DNA of 64,000 bases. Source: Halobaculum saliterrae. Lineage in GTDB: Archaea; Halobacteriota; Halobacteria; Halobacteriales; Haloferacaceae. The DNA lies in assembly GCF_009831625.1 (NCBI RefSeq), contig NZ_WUUS01000012.1:1-64000 (forward strand). Direction: 5' to 3'. Each line of letters opens with the position of its first letter. Position 1 is the first letter of the stretch. A program made the position numbers and the translations under genes. The notes under the pieces are model-generated. The model was not told where the DNA came from. It ran no database searches and saw nothing but the letters and a program-made list of their open reading frames with translations. Below, in pieces: positions 1-9,156 of this stretch.

Positions 1-594
1 TTCAATGCTCGCTTCTCCACGGACCTCGATATCGTCGTCGCGCCGGACTCCAAGGCTGACTTCGTCGAGTTCCTCGAACAGCAGGGATTCGAGGAAACGG
101 ACAGTCACGCCAAGAAATGGTTCTACGACACCGAAGTAATCGAGTACGAGAAGCGGCTCACGCCGCAGCAGCCGATCGGCTTCGATCTCCTGGTAAACGG
201 ACTCGGGTGTCGCCAGACGGAGGCACAGTGGTCGTTCGACTACCTGTACGACCACAGCCACCAACAGGAGGTGAGCGGAGGTACAGTGACGACCACAGCC
301 AGAGTCATCGATGGGGCAGTCCTCGTCGCGGCAAAGCTCAATAGCGGCCGTGAAACAGACCTCCGGGACGTCCTGGCAGTAGCAGAAGATATCGATCTCG
401 ACGCTGTCACGCCTCACCTTCGGCGAGGGGACGACGATGCGCTACGGGAGCAGCTTGAGCGTGGACTGGAGATCATAGAGAGCGATGAACTCAAGCACGG
501 GTATCGGAGTGACTTCGGGGCCTCAGCAGTCTCAGAAGAAACGGTCACCGCTCTCCAAGAGTATCTGTCTGCACAGATTAACCACCTGAGCTGA
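1..594 (+). CDS. Nucleotidyltransferase-like (AbiEii/MNT-type) protein, 5' end outside window
   Basis: The reading frame is open from base 1 to the stop at 594, giving 197 residues, with the start lost beyond the window edge. The visible N-terminus reads FNARFSTDLDIVVAP, matching the DxD strand of nucleotidyltransferases, and a later block GLGCRQTEAQWS recurs as GCRQTEAEWS in the complete gene at 30459-31154. The C-terminal half (LVAAKLNSGRETDLRDVL) also matches that gene. Family knowledge: such proteins are toxins of AbiE-like (type IV) toxin-antitoxin pairs, so a winged-helix antitoxin gene is expected just upstream, outside the window. An unassociated minimal nucleotidyltransferase is the alternative. 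Confidence 0.7.
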   Translation, partial: FNARFSTDLDIVVAPDSKADFVEFLEQQGFEETDSHAKKWFYDTEVIEYEKRLTPQQPIGFDLLVNGLGCRQTEAQWSFDYLYDHSHQQEVSGGTVTTTARVIDGAVLVAAKLNSGRETDLRDVLAVAEDIDLDAVTPHLRRGDDDALREQLERGLEIIESDELKHGYRSDFGASAVSEETVTALQEYLSAQINHLS

Positions 595-678
595 AGCGGT
601 CGGGACCCCCTTGATCGGAAGTGAAGATAGGGTCCTTCAGCGGTGCTTGCAGTCAGTCAAAAAATTGGAGGGGCGGTG

Positions 679-984
679 TCAGTCGACCGTCGCTAACACA
701 CGGACATCCGTAGCTGAGTGTCGTTCCCGTTCAGTACGAGCACCATGCTTGCGGAGGAACTCATCAATACGGTCGGCAAGGGACTCCGCGTCCTCTCTAT
801 CAACGTGGACGATCAGCGTCGGATGTTCCTCGTCGCTGTTCTCAATCACGAGCGAGACATCCTTGAATTCGTCCGGCTGTCTGTACGCCTCGAACTCATC
901 GGCGACCTGGTCGGCCAAGTCGTCGAGTACCTCAATCGGTTCCTTTGTCATAGATTGAATTTCGGCCTTGGAAGGTTGTGCCAT
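679..984 (-). CDS. Small acidic hypothetical protein
   Basis: This frame encodes 101 residues from the ATG at 984 (MAQPSKAEIQ). A longer reading from 1065 adds an uncharged arginine-rich N-terminus unlike a haloarchaeal protein, so I prefer the inner start; another Met follows at 951. The product has the salt-adapted Asp/Glu-rich composition and a probable alpha/beta fold (SLVIENSDEEHPTLIVHVD followed by a helix ESLADRIDEFLRKHG). I recognise no family. It stands alone between the nucleotidyltransferase gene and a TRAM gene on the same strand. Confidence 0.55.
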   Translation of the reverse strand: MAQPSKAEIQSMTKEPIEVLDDLADQVADEFEAYRQPDEFKDVSLVIENSDEEHPTLIVHVDREDAESLADRIDEFLRKHGARTERERHSATDVRVLATVD

Positions 985-1113
985 CGCGAACGCGTGAAGA
1001 AAACGTGACGTGACGTGACTTTCAGAACCACCTCCATCAGACAAACGCGAACGGAACCTTCTCACACCGATGGTTTACCGAGAAGAAGACCGATCCACAG
1101 AAGGGACAACAGG

Positions 1114-1548
1114 TTAGAGTGCTCGCGGATCGCTATCGACAATGCTCGCAAACGCGACGTTCTCCTGAACTTGTTCGATTTCGACTGTTGGCTCGTCGCC
1201 GGGTTGAGCGCCGGGAACAATCACGACGTACCCCCGTTCGACTTTCGCAATACCGTCTCCTTGATCACCGACGGTTTCGATTGTCACGTCGCGCACTTCT
1301 CCCTCATCAACAGGAGGACCAGATGAATCGTGGTTCGTGGTCCCCTGAGAGGCGGAATGCCGTGGGCTCTGTGTAGATGTCGATTTAGCTTCGGAGGATA
1401 AATCAAGAAGAGCGATACGGTACGTTTCATCAACAGTCAGCGTCCCATGCTTGATCTCACTCGGAGGAATCTCGATGACGAATGTGCCATCCTCCTCCTT
1501 AATTTTCGCAGTGAACAGCGAACACAGGGAGTCTGGGATTTCTACCAT
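1114..1548 (-). CDS. TRAM domain protein
   Basis: The 144-residue product begins MVEIPDSLCSLFTA, the usual opening of haloarchaeal TRAM proteins, which is why the inner ATG at 1548 is preferred over 1572. The C-terminal third (EVRDVTIETVGDQGDGIAKV, VVIVPGAQPGDEPTVEI) is a TRAM beta-barrel, a nucleic-acid-binding fold also attached to RNA-modifying enzymes. The middle is a Ser/Thr-rich linker. Archaeal stand-alone TRAM proteins are thought to bind RNA and act as cold-shock-like chaperones. The N-terminal 50 residues form a separate strand-rich module. Confidence 0.85.
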   Translation of the reverse strand: MVEIPDSLCSLFTAKIKEEDGTFVIEIPPSEIKHGTLTVDETYRIALLDLSSEAKSTSTQSPRHSASQGTTNHDSSGPPVDEGEVRDVTIETVGDQGDGIAKVERGYVVIVPGAQPGDEPTVEIEQVQENVAFASIVDSDPRAL

Positions 1549-1605
1549 AACTGAGTTTGATACTGGATACAATTAATCGGTCTCTTTGAGAAGGAGCGAA
1601 CTGGA

Positions 1606-2172
1606 TCAGCTGTCCTCAGCTGGTACTTCCCAAGGAATGTCTCGCTTGTGGACTACAGCGAGCTTCGAGTCGTCATCATCTTCCATTGCACTAAGACCAC
1701 GCTGGACGAGAGTGTGAACCTGTCCAGCAGACTCCGGGAACGAAAATTGGTCATCCTCCGCGTCAGCACGGAGTTCGAGATAATGGAGGTACAACCTGAA
1801 CGTCGTATCTGCTCCGATAGGCCACCAAATCGTCCCTATCTGCTCATCTACCTGATTGTCCCAATGCTCTATGAGTTCATGGATATCGTCGACGAGCTCC
1901 TCGCCGGAGGTGCGAAGGCGGAGGGAGTATTCCCGATCCCGCTCCATATCTTCGATTATATCCTGAAGGAAAGGCCCAGCCTCCAAGGCGGTAGGTGAGG
2001 TCTGATCCGCTTCTAGAAGGTGTTCTAACGCCCGAATTTCTTCACGCCGAGCGGCTACAGCGTATGCGACATTGTACTTGTCCTCGGGGAAGATTTCGTG
2101 TTGACTCGGTTGCTGTGCCTGAGGGACAGAATCCCCCGTGGATGAGCTAAATAAGGTCTCAAAGAGTCCCAT
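1606..2172 (-). CDS. Hypothetical acidic protein
   Basis: The frame encodes 188 residues from MGLFETLF at 2172; the upstream Met at 2196 adds only eight residues. It has a Ser/Gln-rich N-terminus, a predicted helical middle (EEIRALEHLLEADQ, DDIHELIEHWDNQVDEQ) and an aromatic stretch (TTFRLYLHYLELRAD). There is no signal peptide or membrane segment and I recognise no family. It is divergent from the recombinase gene that follows, so the two may share the 2173-2303 promoter region. Confidence 0.6.
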   Translation of the reverse strand: MGLFETLFSSSTGDSVPQAQQPSQHEIFPEDKYNVAYAVAARREEIRALEHLLEADQTSPTALEAGPFLQDIIEDMERDREYSLRLRTSGEELVDDIHELIEHWDNQVDEQIGTIWWPIGADTTFRLYLHYLELRADAEDDQFSFPESAGQVHTLVQRGLSAMEDDDDSKLAVVHKRDIPWEVPAEDS

Positions 2173-2303
2173 ACGCTTCGTCCGGAGAGCATCCATAAGT
2201 ATTTCCTGTCATAGTGGGCCTCATCTCCGGCGACTGTGAATTTATTCACCCTGACACTCGGAGAAGATGCGGGTTATCTTTGTATCGCCAGACAGCGATA
2301 TAT

Positions 2304-2975
2304 ATGGTAGCCACACGAGAGAGGGCCCTTAGCGAACGCGAGTTCGAACTATTGTTAGAAGGAGCAGGGCGGATAGGAGATACGCAACGGAGGCTCGAAA
2401 CACGAGCGGCCATTCTCCTTGGAGGCCGTCTTGGACTTAGACCAGGAGAAACAACGCACTTGTCGACAACGTGGGTTGACATAGAGCGGCAGATGATCCA
2501 GATCCCAACACAGGAAAACTGTACGAAGGGACGGGATGGCGGTATCTGTGGCTACTGTCGGCAGGCGGTGAAACAACGGCTGGATCACAATCCCAATACG
2601 GATTTCAAGAGCTTTGCTGAGCGTTATTGGCTCCCAAAAACAGAAGCCGCATCTCGAACAGTTCCGTACCACTTTTCATATAGAGTCCGAGTCGCGGTTG
2701 AACTACTACTCAACGAACATGGTGGCTGGCCCTATTCGTTCTCGACTTTACAGCGGCGACTGGAAACCGCCCTTGAATTGTCCCCAGAACTGTCTAACGA
2801 CGCAACCTCATTACACGGACTACGTGCCACAGCAGCGTCGTACCATGCGGGAAGGGGCTTAGACCTTCCTGCACTCCGAGCAATGTTCGGGTGGGAGGAC
2901 ATCACGACTGCACGTCAATATTTGAATGTTGATGGAGCGATGACCCGACGAGCGCTGGACAGTATTCATCAGTAA
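2304..2975 (+). CDS. Tyrosine recombinase (phage-integrase family)
   Basis: The 223-residue product has the whole catalytic set: the first Arg in GRLGLRPGE, a Lys in the PKTEAASRT beta-hairpin, HxxR in LHGLRATAASYH, Gly-Trp in MFGWEDI, and the nucleophile Tyr in TARQYLNV. A Cys cluster (CTKGRDGGICGYC) between the first Arg and the Lys suggests a zinc knuckle. I chose the ATG at 2304 because a T-rich box lies about 26 bases upstream; a GTG at 2214 would add 30 residues. No separate arm-binding domain is visible, so this is a catalytic-core-only recombinase. It is convergent with the partial methyltransferase gene and is the obvious candidate to act on the 56-bp inverted repeats nearby. Confidence 0.85.
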   Translation: MVATRERALSEREFELLLEGAGRIGDTQRRLETRAAILLGGRLGLRPGETTHLSTTWVDIERQMIQIPTQENCTKGRDGGICGYCRQAVKQRLDHNPNTDFKSFAERYWLPKTEAASRTVPYHFSYRVRVAVELLLNEHGGWPYSFSTLQRRLETALELSPELSNDATSLHGLRATAASYHAGRGLDLPALRAMFGWEDITTARQYLNVDGAMTRRALDSIHQ

Positions 2976-3024
2976 AGCTGAAGCTACTGATGTTCAGGAA
3001 CCAATCGTAGTGCTATTTCAGTAG

Positions 3025-5376
3025 TTACTCCAGCGGGCCTACATCTCCGAGATGAGTGTATTTCTCCGCGACCTTCTCGAAGTACGCTTCCGTCATAATT
3101 CGAGGATTCGACACTCTATGGAAGTCATCAAGGACGAACTGCATTTCCTCCTCATCCAGCCCATATGCGTGGAACACGGCCGCGTCGACTTCGGCTTGTA
3201 GCTCACGCCGAGTCTCCATATCCGTCGCCGGCTCAATCCCGCCAAGTCGCTCACGCATCTCGGTAAACTCCTCACCATAACAGTTGAGCTTCGCCGCTCG
3301 ATCAGCGATGTAATGGAACCAGTCGTCGCCGTCAGTGAGTCGAGGGGCCTGTGACTCCTCAAACTTGTACTTCGAGGCGTGGGAATCAACTTTTGTCCGC
3401 ATCAAGAAATCAAAGGGGATACTGTTGATCAGACCAAGCGCGACGAAAAGCTCCTTATCGGTGAAAACACTGTCGTAAGCGCTGTGCATCGGGAATTCCG
3501 AAAGGTCGTCCTTGGTAGGGTTCGCCTCGAATGGACGGACCGTGTACAGCGTATGGACGACGACTCCACCGGGCGGGATAACAGCTGCAATGAGTGTGCG
3601 TTCATCCGTTGCACGAGCGACTTCACGGAGCACAAGCCGGTAATCAGAGCTATGGAGACGGACGTCTTCCACGGAAAGTTCGGGGCGGTCGAATTCCTCG
3701 GTTAGCAACCGATTGACGAAACGCTTCTGGGAACTTGACGGGAGATGGCTGAACTCAGGGTCATCAGCGAACTTGTTGTAGATAGCCTTCTTGAGGCTGA
3801 TCGCATCGTCCCGGGCACGGAAGTTCTTCTCTCGAACGCGACGCTTTGCGCTCAGCTCCTCGTTATCCTCATCGACACTCCACAAAGAGATGGGCTCGAG
3901 GTCGTCGACGTAGGTCGACTCATAACAGAATTGGTGGATATTCTTTCCCTGATAGACCGGATAATCCCCATTGGATTCGTCTTCGATGAATCTATCCCGA
4001 TCTCGTCCCCGATCCAGTTCCTTGTACAGGACCGTACGCCAAGCATCTTCAATTTCAGCCGCTAATGGTGGTGTCTGGAGAATTTTATCTAGCACTGAGA
4101 CCTCCTGCTGTTTCTCGATGTTAGGGAAAATTCGAGCTCCTGGAGAATACTCTTTGAGGATGCGCGCTGGAATTTCTAGAGCTACGTCGTCAATCGATCG
4201 AAGAGCGTCAACGGAAGTCTGATGAAAGATTCCATGGACAGTATCAGTGCTTCCCGCTGTTCGGAGCGTAACGATACCGAAATTATATCTATTGTCTATG
4301 TCGGAGAAGATACCTCGGTTTTCAAATCCGATGATACTCTGAATCTCCGACTCTTCCAAGGCATGTACTCGCAGATCCTTCCCAGCGGCGGCATTAAAGA
4401 ACGGACCAGGAAGCAGCTGTGAAACATAACCACCATCTCTGACAATATCGTAGACGCGCTCGAAGAACAGTAGAGACAGGTCGTTCGTCCGTGCAACCTG
4501 CTGACCCTCTACGCTTGGCGTCTGGTACTCATATTCTCCACTCTGGTTGATATAGGTCGCTTGCCGTTCCTTGTCCCGCTGGAACTTCTTCCATTCGGCA
4601 GCGATTTCAGGGTTCTCTAAGAGCTCCTCTACCTTCTTGTCCTTTTCATCTGGCGGGCGGCTACGAAACTCAGTATCGTACTTTGGGAAGAAGTCCGTCC
4701 GGTATGGCTTCAGCTCATCCCACGGTGGGTTTCCAATGATGACATCAAAGCCGCCTTCGCGATAGACTGTCGCGAACTCGAGCACCCAATGAAACGGTGA
4801 GAACTCCTCTAGTTCCTCAAGAGAGACATCCTCGTCGACAAGTTCGTTGAACTGATCGCGAATCTTTTCATTAAGCTCCTCGCTGTGAGTGTCGATTTTT
4901 CGCTCAGCCATTTTACGAGCATTCTGCGCTTCACGGGCAGAATCCGCTGCTCGATGGCGGTCCTGTTCCCTGATGATGTCCTCATAGAGGTCTTTGACTG
5001 CAGTTCCGACACCCCAATTCGAGAGTGAAGCATCGCCGGCATCCTCCCGTGCGACTTCTTGGAGCTCGGTGAACCCGATCAGCGAGTTACCCTGACGGAT
5101 GTTGAAATCAATATTCGGGAGTGGTTCGACCTCGTTCGGTTCATCCTCGATATCAGCGACCATCGACAGCCACAAGCGTAGTTTGCAGATCTCGACTGCT
5201 CCGTCCTCGATATCGACACCATAGAGATTGTTAAGGATGATAGATCGCTTTGCGAAAAGTGACATCCCCCCGTGTCCCTCTTCGATACTCTCTAATTCTT
5301 CACGACTACGACTCTCCAGCTCCCAGCCTTGCCCTTCAGATTCGAGCCGTTGGAAATACTCAATGCATTGCATCAA
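3025..5376 (-). CDS. Partial Eco57I-type methyltransferase: C-terminal specificity cassette lacking motif I
   Basis: The frame encodes 783 residues from a TTG at 5376, or 782 from the ATG at 5373. It aligns end to end with residues 436-1203 of the complete gene at 5537-9148 but lacks everything before that point, including the SAM-binding DPAVGSG motif. It keeps the catalytic NPPW motif (residues 216-219) and the C-terminal target-recognition part (FLMRTKVDSHASKYKFEESQ). Similarity begins exactly at a 56-bp block identical to the other copy in inverted orientation, then drops. On its own the product should not methylate, so it reads as a silent alternative C-terminus that inversion could join to the shared promoter and N-terminus. 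A simple decayed duplicate is the alternative, but the frame is fully open. Confidence 0.8.
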   Translation of the reverse strand: MMQCIEYFQRLESEGQGWELESRSREELESIEEGHGGMSLFAKRSIILNNLYGVDIEDGAVEICKLRLWLSMVADIEDEPNEVEPLPNIDFNIRQGNSLIGFTELQEVAREDAGDASLSNWGVGTAVKDLYEDIIREQDRHRAADSAREAQNARKMAERKIDTHSEELNEKIRDQFNELVDEDVSLEELEEFSPFHWVLEFATVYREGGFDVIIGNPPWDELKPYRTDFFPKYDTEFRSRPPDEKDKKVEELLENPEIAAEWKKFQRDKERQATYINQSGEYEYQTPSVEGQQVARTNDLSLLFFERVYDIVRDGGYVSQLLPGPFFNAAAGKDLRVHALEESEIQSIIGFENRGIFSDIDNRYNFGIVTLRTAGSTDTVHGIFHQTSVDALRSIDDVALEIPARILKEYSPGARIFPNIEKQQEVSVLDKILQTPPLAAEIEDAWRTVLYKELDRGRDRDRFIEDESNGDYPVYQGKNIHQFCYESTYVDDLEPISLWSVDEDNEELSAKRRVREKNFRARDDAISLKKAIYNKFADDPEFSHLPSSSQKRFVNRLLTEEFDRPELSVEDVRLHSSDYRLVLREVARATDERTLIAAVIPPGGVVVHTLYTVRPFEANPTKDDLSEFPMHSAYDSVFTDKELFVALGLINSIPFDFLMRTKVDSHASKYKFEESQAPRLTDGDDWFHYIADRAAKLNCYGEEFTEMRERLGGIEPATDMETRRELQAEVDAAVFHAYGLDEEEMQFVLDDFHRVSNPRIMTEAYFEKVAEKYTHLGDVGPLE
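5318..5373 (-). repeat. 56-bp perfect inverted repeat, copy 1 (methyltransferase crossover site)
   Basis: Read on the minus strand this block starts ATGCAATGCATTGAG and is identical over 56 bases to 6842-6897 on the plus strand. Identity stops sharply on both sides (G versus C before, G versus A after), although the flanking coding sequences are only moderately similar. The first 13 bases contain the perfect palindrome CAATGCATTG. Confidence 0.9.
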
Positions 5377-5536
5377 CTGAGCATCTGGCTATTGGCTGTT
5401 TTTCGACTTGAACTACGAGTGCTGGTGAAATACGAGCTGTTTCTTGCACTCTATTCAACAAGTGCATTGACCAGTTCAGTCAAAAGTCACCCTCATATCC
5501 ATCATTTTCATATGAGTAAAGCAACTTTCAGGTGGT

Positions 5537-8500
5537 ATGACTCTCCAGCAGATCACCGCATCCGATATCGCGGGCTGGGACTCTTTACAGGATATAGCGA
5601 ACACCTTTGAAAAACGCGGGCTCAAACCACGCCCGAAACTAGGGGGCGATAACGAGCTCGTAGTCCAGCTTGATGATGACGAATTCATCGTCATCGTCAA
5701 TGCTGGCCCCGGTGAGACTGCCACGGACTTCAAACCGGAAAATCGCTCACGGCACACCAACCTCGTTGCTACCAACGACTTCGAGAATTTCACCTTCATC
5801 ACACGAGTTCGGAGCTGGGAAGGCCAGCAGCACGGCCGAATCAAGCATCAAAAGATTTCGTTCTCAAAGGAGCAGTTCAGGCGGGACAGCGGAGAGAAGA
5901 ACACCATTCTCCAGAAACTGAACGCAATCGAGTACGGTTCCTCTGCTGCGATATACGATACGCTCTACGACACGCAACAGGTTGTCAAGGAGTTCTATGA
6001 ACAGTTCGAGGAACTCCGGACAGATCTCATTCAAGAAGTCACAGGCATCCCTGACGATCGTGGTGATGCGAAGCAACGATATGTGCAGGTCATTCTTGAC
6101 CGGATGATCTTCCTATACTTCATCCAGGAAAAGCGCCTTCTTGATCGAAACCCGAATTACCTCCACGAACAGCCGAATGAAGTCGTTGACGAGGGTGGTG
6201 ACCACTACGAAGAGTTCTACGAACCGCTCTTTTTCGAATACCTGGCAGAAGACAAGCAGAACCCTGACTTCGGTAGCCTTCCGTATCTGAACGGTGGATT
6301 GTTCGCAAAGAATCCCGTCGAAGAAGAGTTCGAGGACGCGAAGTTAGGTGGCCCTGCCGAGGAAACGAACGAGCTCTTCGACGATATCCTCGACTTCCTC
6401 TCCGACTGGAACTGGAACGTTGACGAACGACTCGACATCGTCGATCCCAAGAACCTCTCCCCGGCGATCTTGGGCCACATCTTCGAGCAAACGGTCAATC
6501 AGAAGGAGATGGGAGCGTACTACACGCCGGAAGAGATCACGGGGTTCATGGCCCGCCGGACGATCCATCCGTATCTGCTCGATCAACTCAATGAGGCTGT
6601 GGACGCAGACTACGACGAGGTCGACAATGTATTCGGATTCCCCGTACCCGAGTCAGATAGTGGCGCAGAAGCTGTAGCTGATGGCGGAACCATAACTCAG
6701 CAAGTTCCAACGGAAAACGTTCAGACCAGCCATGTGGAGACTCTCTACCACGATATTCTGAAGGAAGCACACATTCTCGATCCCGCCGTAGGAAGTGGCG
6801 CCTTCCTGCTCGCTGCACAGGAGGTGCTGATGGACCTATACATGCAATGCATTGAGTATTTCCAACGGCTCGAATCTGAAGGGCAAGGCTGGGAGCTAGA
6901 ATCCAGAACACGGGAAGAGATAGAGGAAATCGAGTCTGGAAAAGGCTCATCATCACTCTACGCAAAGCGAACGGCCATCCTCAACAATTTGTACGGAGTC
7001 GATATCGACGAAGGTGCTGTTGAGATTTGCAAGCTCAGGCTCTGGTTGTCGATGGTCGCTGATATTGAGGACGAACCGAGTGAGGTGGAGCCGCTCCCCA
7101 ACATCGATTTCAATGTACGGCAGGGGAACAGCCTAATCGGTCAACTCGATACGGACATCGAGAGTAACGAAGACGGAGACAGCGATCTCGATTCTTGGGA
7201 GGTAAAAACTCGTTTTGAGGACGTGAAAGAAGCCATCAAGAAGCACAAGAAAGCGGAGACCAGTGTTGAAGCTCAAGAATGGCGGAAAGAGGCAGAAGAT
7301 AGAATAGAGGAACACCGGGACAAATTTGACGAAATCCTTCGGCGGGAATTCCAAGACGCTGGCTTTGACGATATAACGATCGAGGAAATTCGGGAGTGGT
7401 CCCCCTTCCACTGGCCGCTGGAGTTCGCCGACGTCTTCGAGAAGGGTGGATTCGACGTGTTCATCGGGAACCCGCCGTGGGACATGCTCTACGCGAATCG
7501 CGACGACTTCTTCATCCGCTACGATGAGCAGTTCCGTACCTATCCGTCGGAGGAAAAGGACGGTGTGATGGAAGACCTCCTCTCAAACCCTGAAGTTGCG
7601 TGGGAATGGGAGGACTACAAGGAATCGATGGAAACGCAGGCAGACTTCTTCACACAGGGAAATGTCTATAAGCTCCAATCTCCGGTGGTAGGCGGTCGAA
7701 CGATGCCGACAAAGAACGAACTTTCGGCTCTTTTTCTTGAGCGGGTCTTCAGACTCTCCAGAGACGGCGTGAAGGTGAGTCTGCTCCTCCCCGGTACTAT
7801 CTTCGGGGGAGTAATGGGGAAAGACCTCCGAATGCATCTGCTGGACCACACGGACGTGAAGAATCTCATCGGGTTCGAGAACAAGGGTGTCTTCGAGGCT
7901 ATCGACGATAGATATCGGTTCGCGATTCTGACGTTCGAATATGGGGGGAAGACATCAGCTCTTCGGGGGATATTCAACCAACGTGACATGGATGTAGTCT
8001 ACCGGATCGAAAATGAGGCAGTCAATATCCCGCGCGACGTACTCGTCAGTTATTCTCCAGAGGGGGGAATCTTCCCATCCATCACCTCGCAGATCGAAGT
8101 AAGCGTCTTGGAGAAGGTAGTTGAGCAGCCTTCCTTGGGTGAAGATTTAGAGGAGACTTGGACAGTTGATATGCTCACTAAGGAGTTCGTTGAATCGACT
8201 GATAAGGATAGGCTCCAGACATCGCCGGAGGAGGCCGACTATCCCGTCTACGGCGGCAAAAATATCCACCAGTTCCAGTACGATAATACCTACACAGATG
8301 CGTTAGATGGACCGCAGTACTGGAGTCGGGGGATGTACGATCCACCGAATAGTGCTCAGTACCGTGTTCGAGAAAAGAAATTCAACAGGGGTAATCTCAA
8401 ACGGGCAATCTACGACGCCTTTGGAGGTTCAGAGACGAGCAAGTCTCAAGTTCAATTCGTAGATGAACTACTCGAAGAGCACCGTGGTCACGGACTTGAG

Positions 8501-9148
8501 GAAGAAGATGTCCTGCTCGATTGTACTGAATACCGAATCGGCATTCGAGACGTTTCTCGAGCCCGGGACGAGCGGACGATAATAGCTACGGTACTTCCGA
8601 AGGACGTCATCTGTCTCCACACCATTAACACGTTCAAGCCGTTCGCTATTGAGCCTGAAGAGGAACACCTCACAGAGTCCCCACTTCGGTCACCCTACGT
8701 CCGGCGATTTACGGATCAAGAACTCTTCGTGGCAACGGGGCTCCTGAATAGCATTGCGTTCGATTTCCTGATGCGGACCAAAGTCGAGACGCATATCGTC
8801 AAGCGCGAGCTACTGGAATCCCAGCTACCACGCCTCACCGACGGAGAGGACTGGTTCCATTATATCGCTGAACGAGCTGCCCGATTGAACTGTTACGGGG
8901 AAGAATTCAAAGAAATGCGTGAGCGACTCGGCGGAATCGAGGCAGCGATAGAAGATCAAGAACGTAGAGAATTACAGGCTGAAATCGACGCGGCCGCATT
9001 CCACGCGTATGGCCTGAAACGTCGTGACGTGAAGTTTGTCCTCGACGACTTCCATCGCGTTGAGAATCCGAAGCTGATGGACGAGATGTACTTCGATCTG
9101 GTCTTGGAGAAATATGATCTGCTGGATCAGAAGGGGCCCCTACCGTAG
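5537..9148 (+). CDS. Eco57I-type adenine-specific DNA methyltransferase, complete
   Basis: The product has 1203 residues. An N-terminal helical region (VILDRMIFLYFIQEKRLLDRN) precedes the SAM-binding motif ILDPAVGSGAF (DPAVGSG from residue 415), the catalytic NPPW (645-648) typical of N6-adenine methylation, and a long C-terminal target-recognition region. Size and motif order match single-chain Eco57I/PglX-like enzymes in which modification and specificity are in one polypeptide; I see no clear PD-(D/E)XK nuclease at the N-terminus. The ATG at 5537 follows GGTGGT and a T-rich box near 5505-5512. The inverted repeat at 6842 falls in frame at Met436, so an inversion would give a 1217-residue protein with the other C-terminus. 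It is convergent with the PLD-helicase gene, 8 bp apart. Confidence 0.9.
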   Translation: MTLQQITASDIAGWDSLQDIANTFEKRGLKPRPKLGGDNELVVQLDDDEFIVIVNAGPGETATDFKPENRSRHTNLVATNDFENFTFITRVRSWEGQQHGRIKHQKISFSKEQFRRDSGEKNTILQKLNAIEYGSSAAIYDTLYDTQQVVKEFYEQFEELRTDLIQEVTGIPDDRGDAKQRYVQVILDRMIFLYFIQEKRLLDRNPNYLHEQPNEVVDEGGDHYEEFYEPLFFEYLAEDKQNPDFGSLPYLNGGLFAKNPVEEEFEDAKLGGPAEETNELFDDILDFLSDWNWNVDERLDIVDPKNLSPAILGHIFEQTVNQKEMGAYYTPEEITGFMARRTIHPYLLDQLNEAVDADYDEVDNVFGFPVPESDSGAEAVADGGTITQQVPTENVQTSHVETLYHDILKEAHILDPAVGSGAFLLAAQEVLMDLYMQCIEYFQRLESEGQGWELESRTREEIEEIESGKGSSSLYAKRTAILNNLYGVDIDEGAVEICKLRLWLSMVADIEDEPSEVEPLPNIDFNVRQGNSLIGQLDTDIESNEDGDSDLDSWEVKTRFEDVKEAIKKHKKAETSVEAQEWRKEAEDRIEEHRDKFDEILRREFQDAGFDDITIEEIREWSPFHWPLEFADVFEKGGFDVFIGNPPWDMLYANRDDFFIRYDEQFRTYPSEEKDGVMEDLLSNPEVAWEWEDYKESMETQADFFTQGNVYKLQSPVVGGRTMPTKNELSALFLERVFRLSRDGVKVSLLLPGTIFGGVMGKDLRMHLLDHTDVKNLIGFENKGVFEAIDDRYRFAILTFEYGGKTSALRGIFNQRDMDVVYRIENEAVNIPRDVLVSYSPEGGIFPSITSQIEVSVLEKVVEQPSLGEDLEETWTVDMLTKEFVESTDKDRLQTSPEEADYPVYGGKNIHQFQYDNTYTDALDGPQYWSRGMYDPPNSAQYRVREKKFNRGNLKRAIYDAFGGSETSKSQVQFVDELLEEHRGHGLEEEDVLLDCTEYRIGIRDVSRARDERTIIATVLPKDVICLHTINTFKPFAIEPEEEHLTESPLRSPYVRRFTDQELFVATGLLNSIAFDFLMRTKVETHIVKRELLESQLPRLTDGEDWFHYIAERAARLNCYGEEFKEMRERLGGIEAAIEDQERRELQAEIDAAAFHAYGLKRRDVKFVLDDFHRVENPKLMDEMYFDLVLEKYDLLDQKGPLP
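6842..6897 (+). repeat. 56-bp perfect inverted repeat, copy 2 (inside the methyltransferase gene)
   Basis: This is the plus-strand partner of 5318-5373. It begins at codon 436 (Met) of the complete methyltransferase gene and lies between motif I and the catalytic NPPW motif. The segment between the two repeats (about 1.47 kb) holds the promoter and the N-terminal third of the gene. Confidence 0.9.
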
Positions 9149-9156
9149 CTCCCGAA

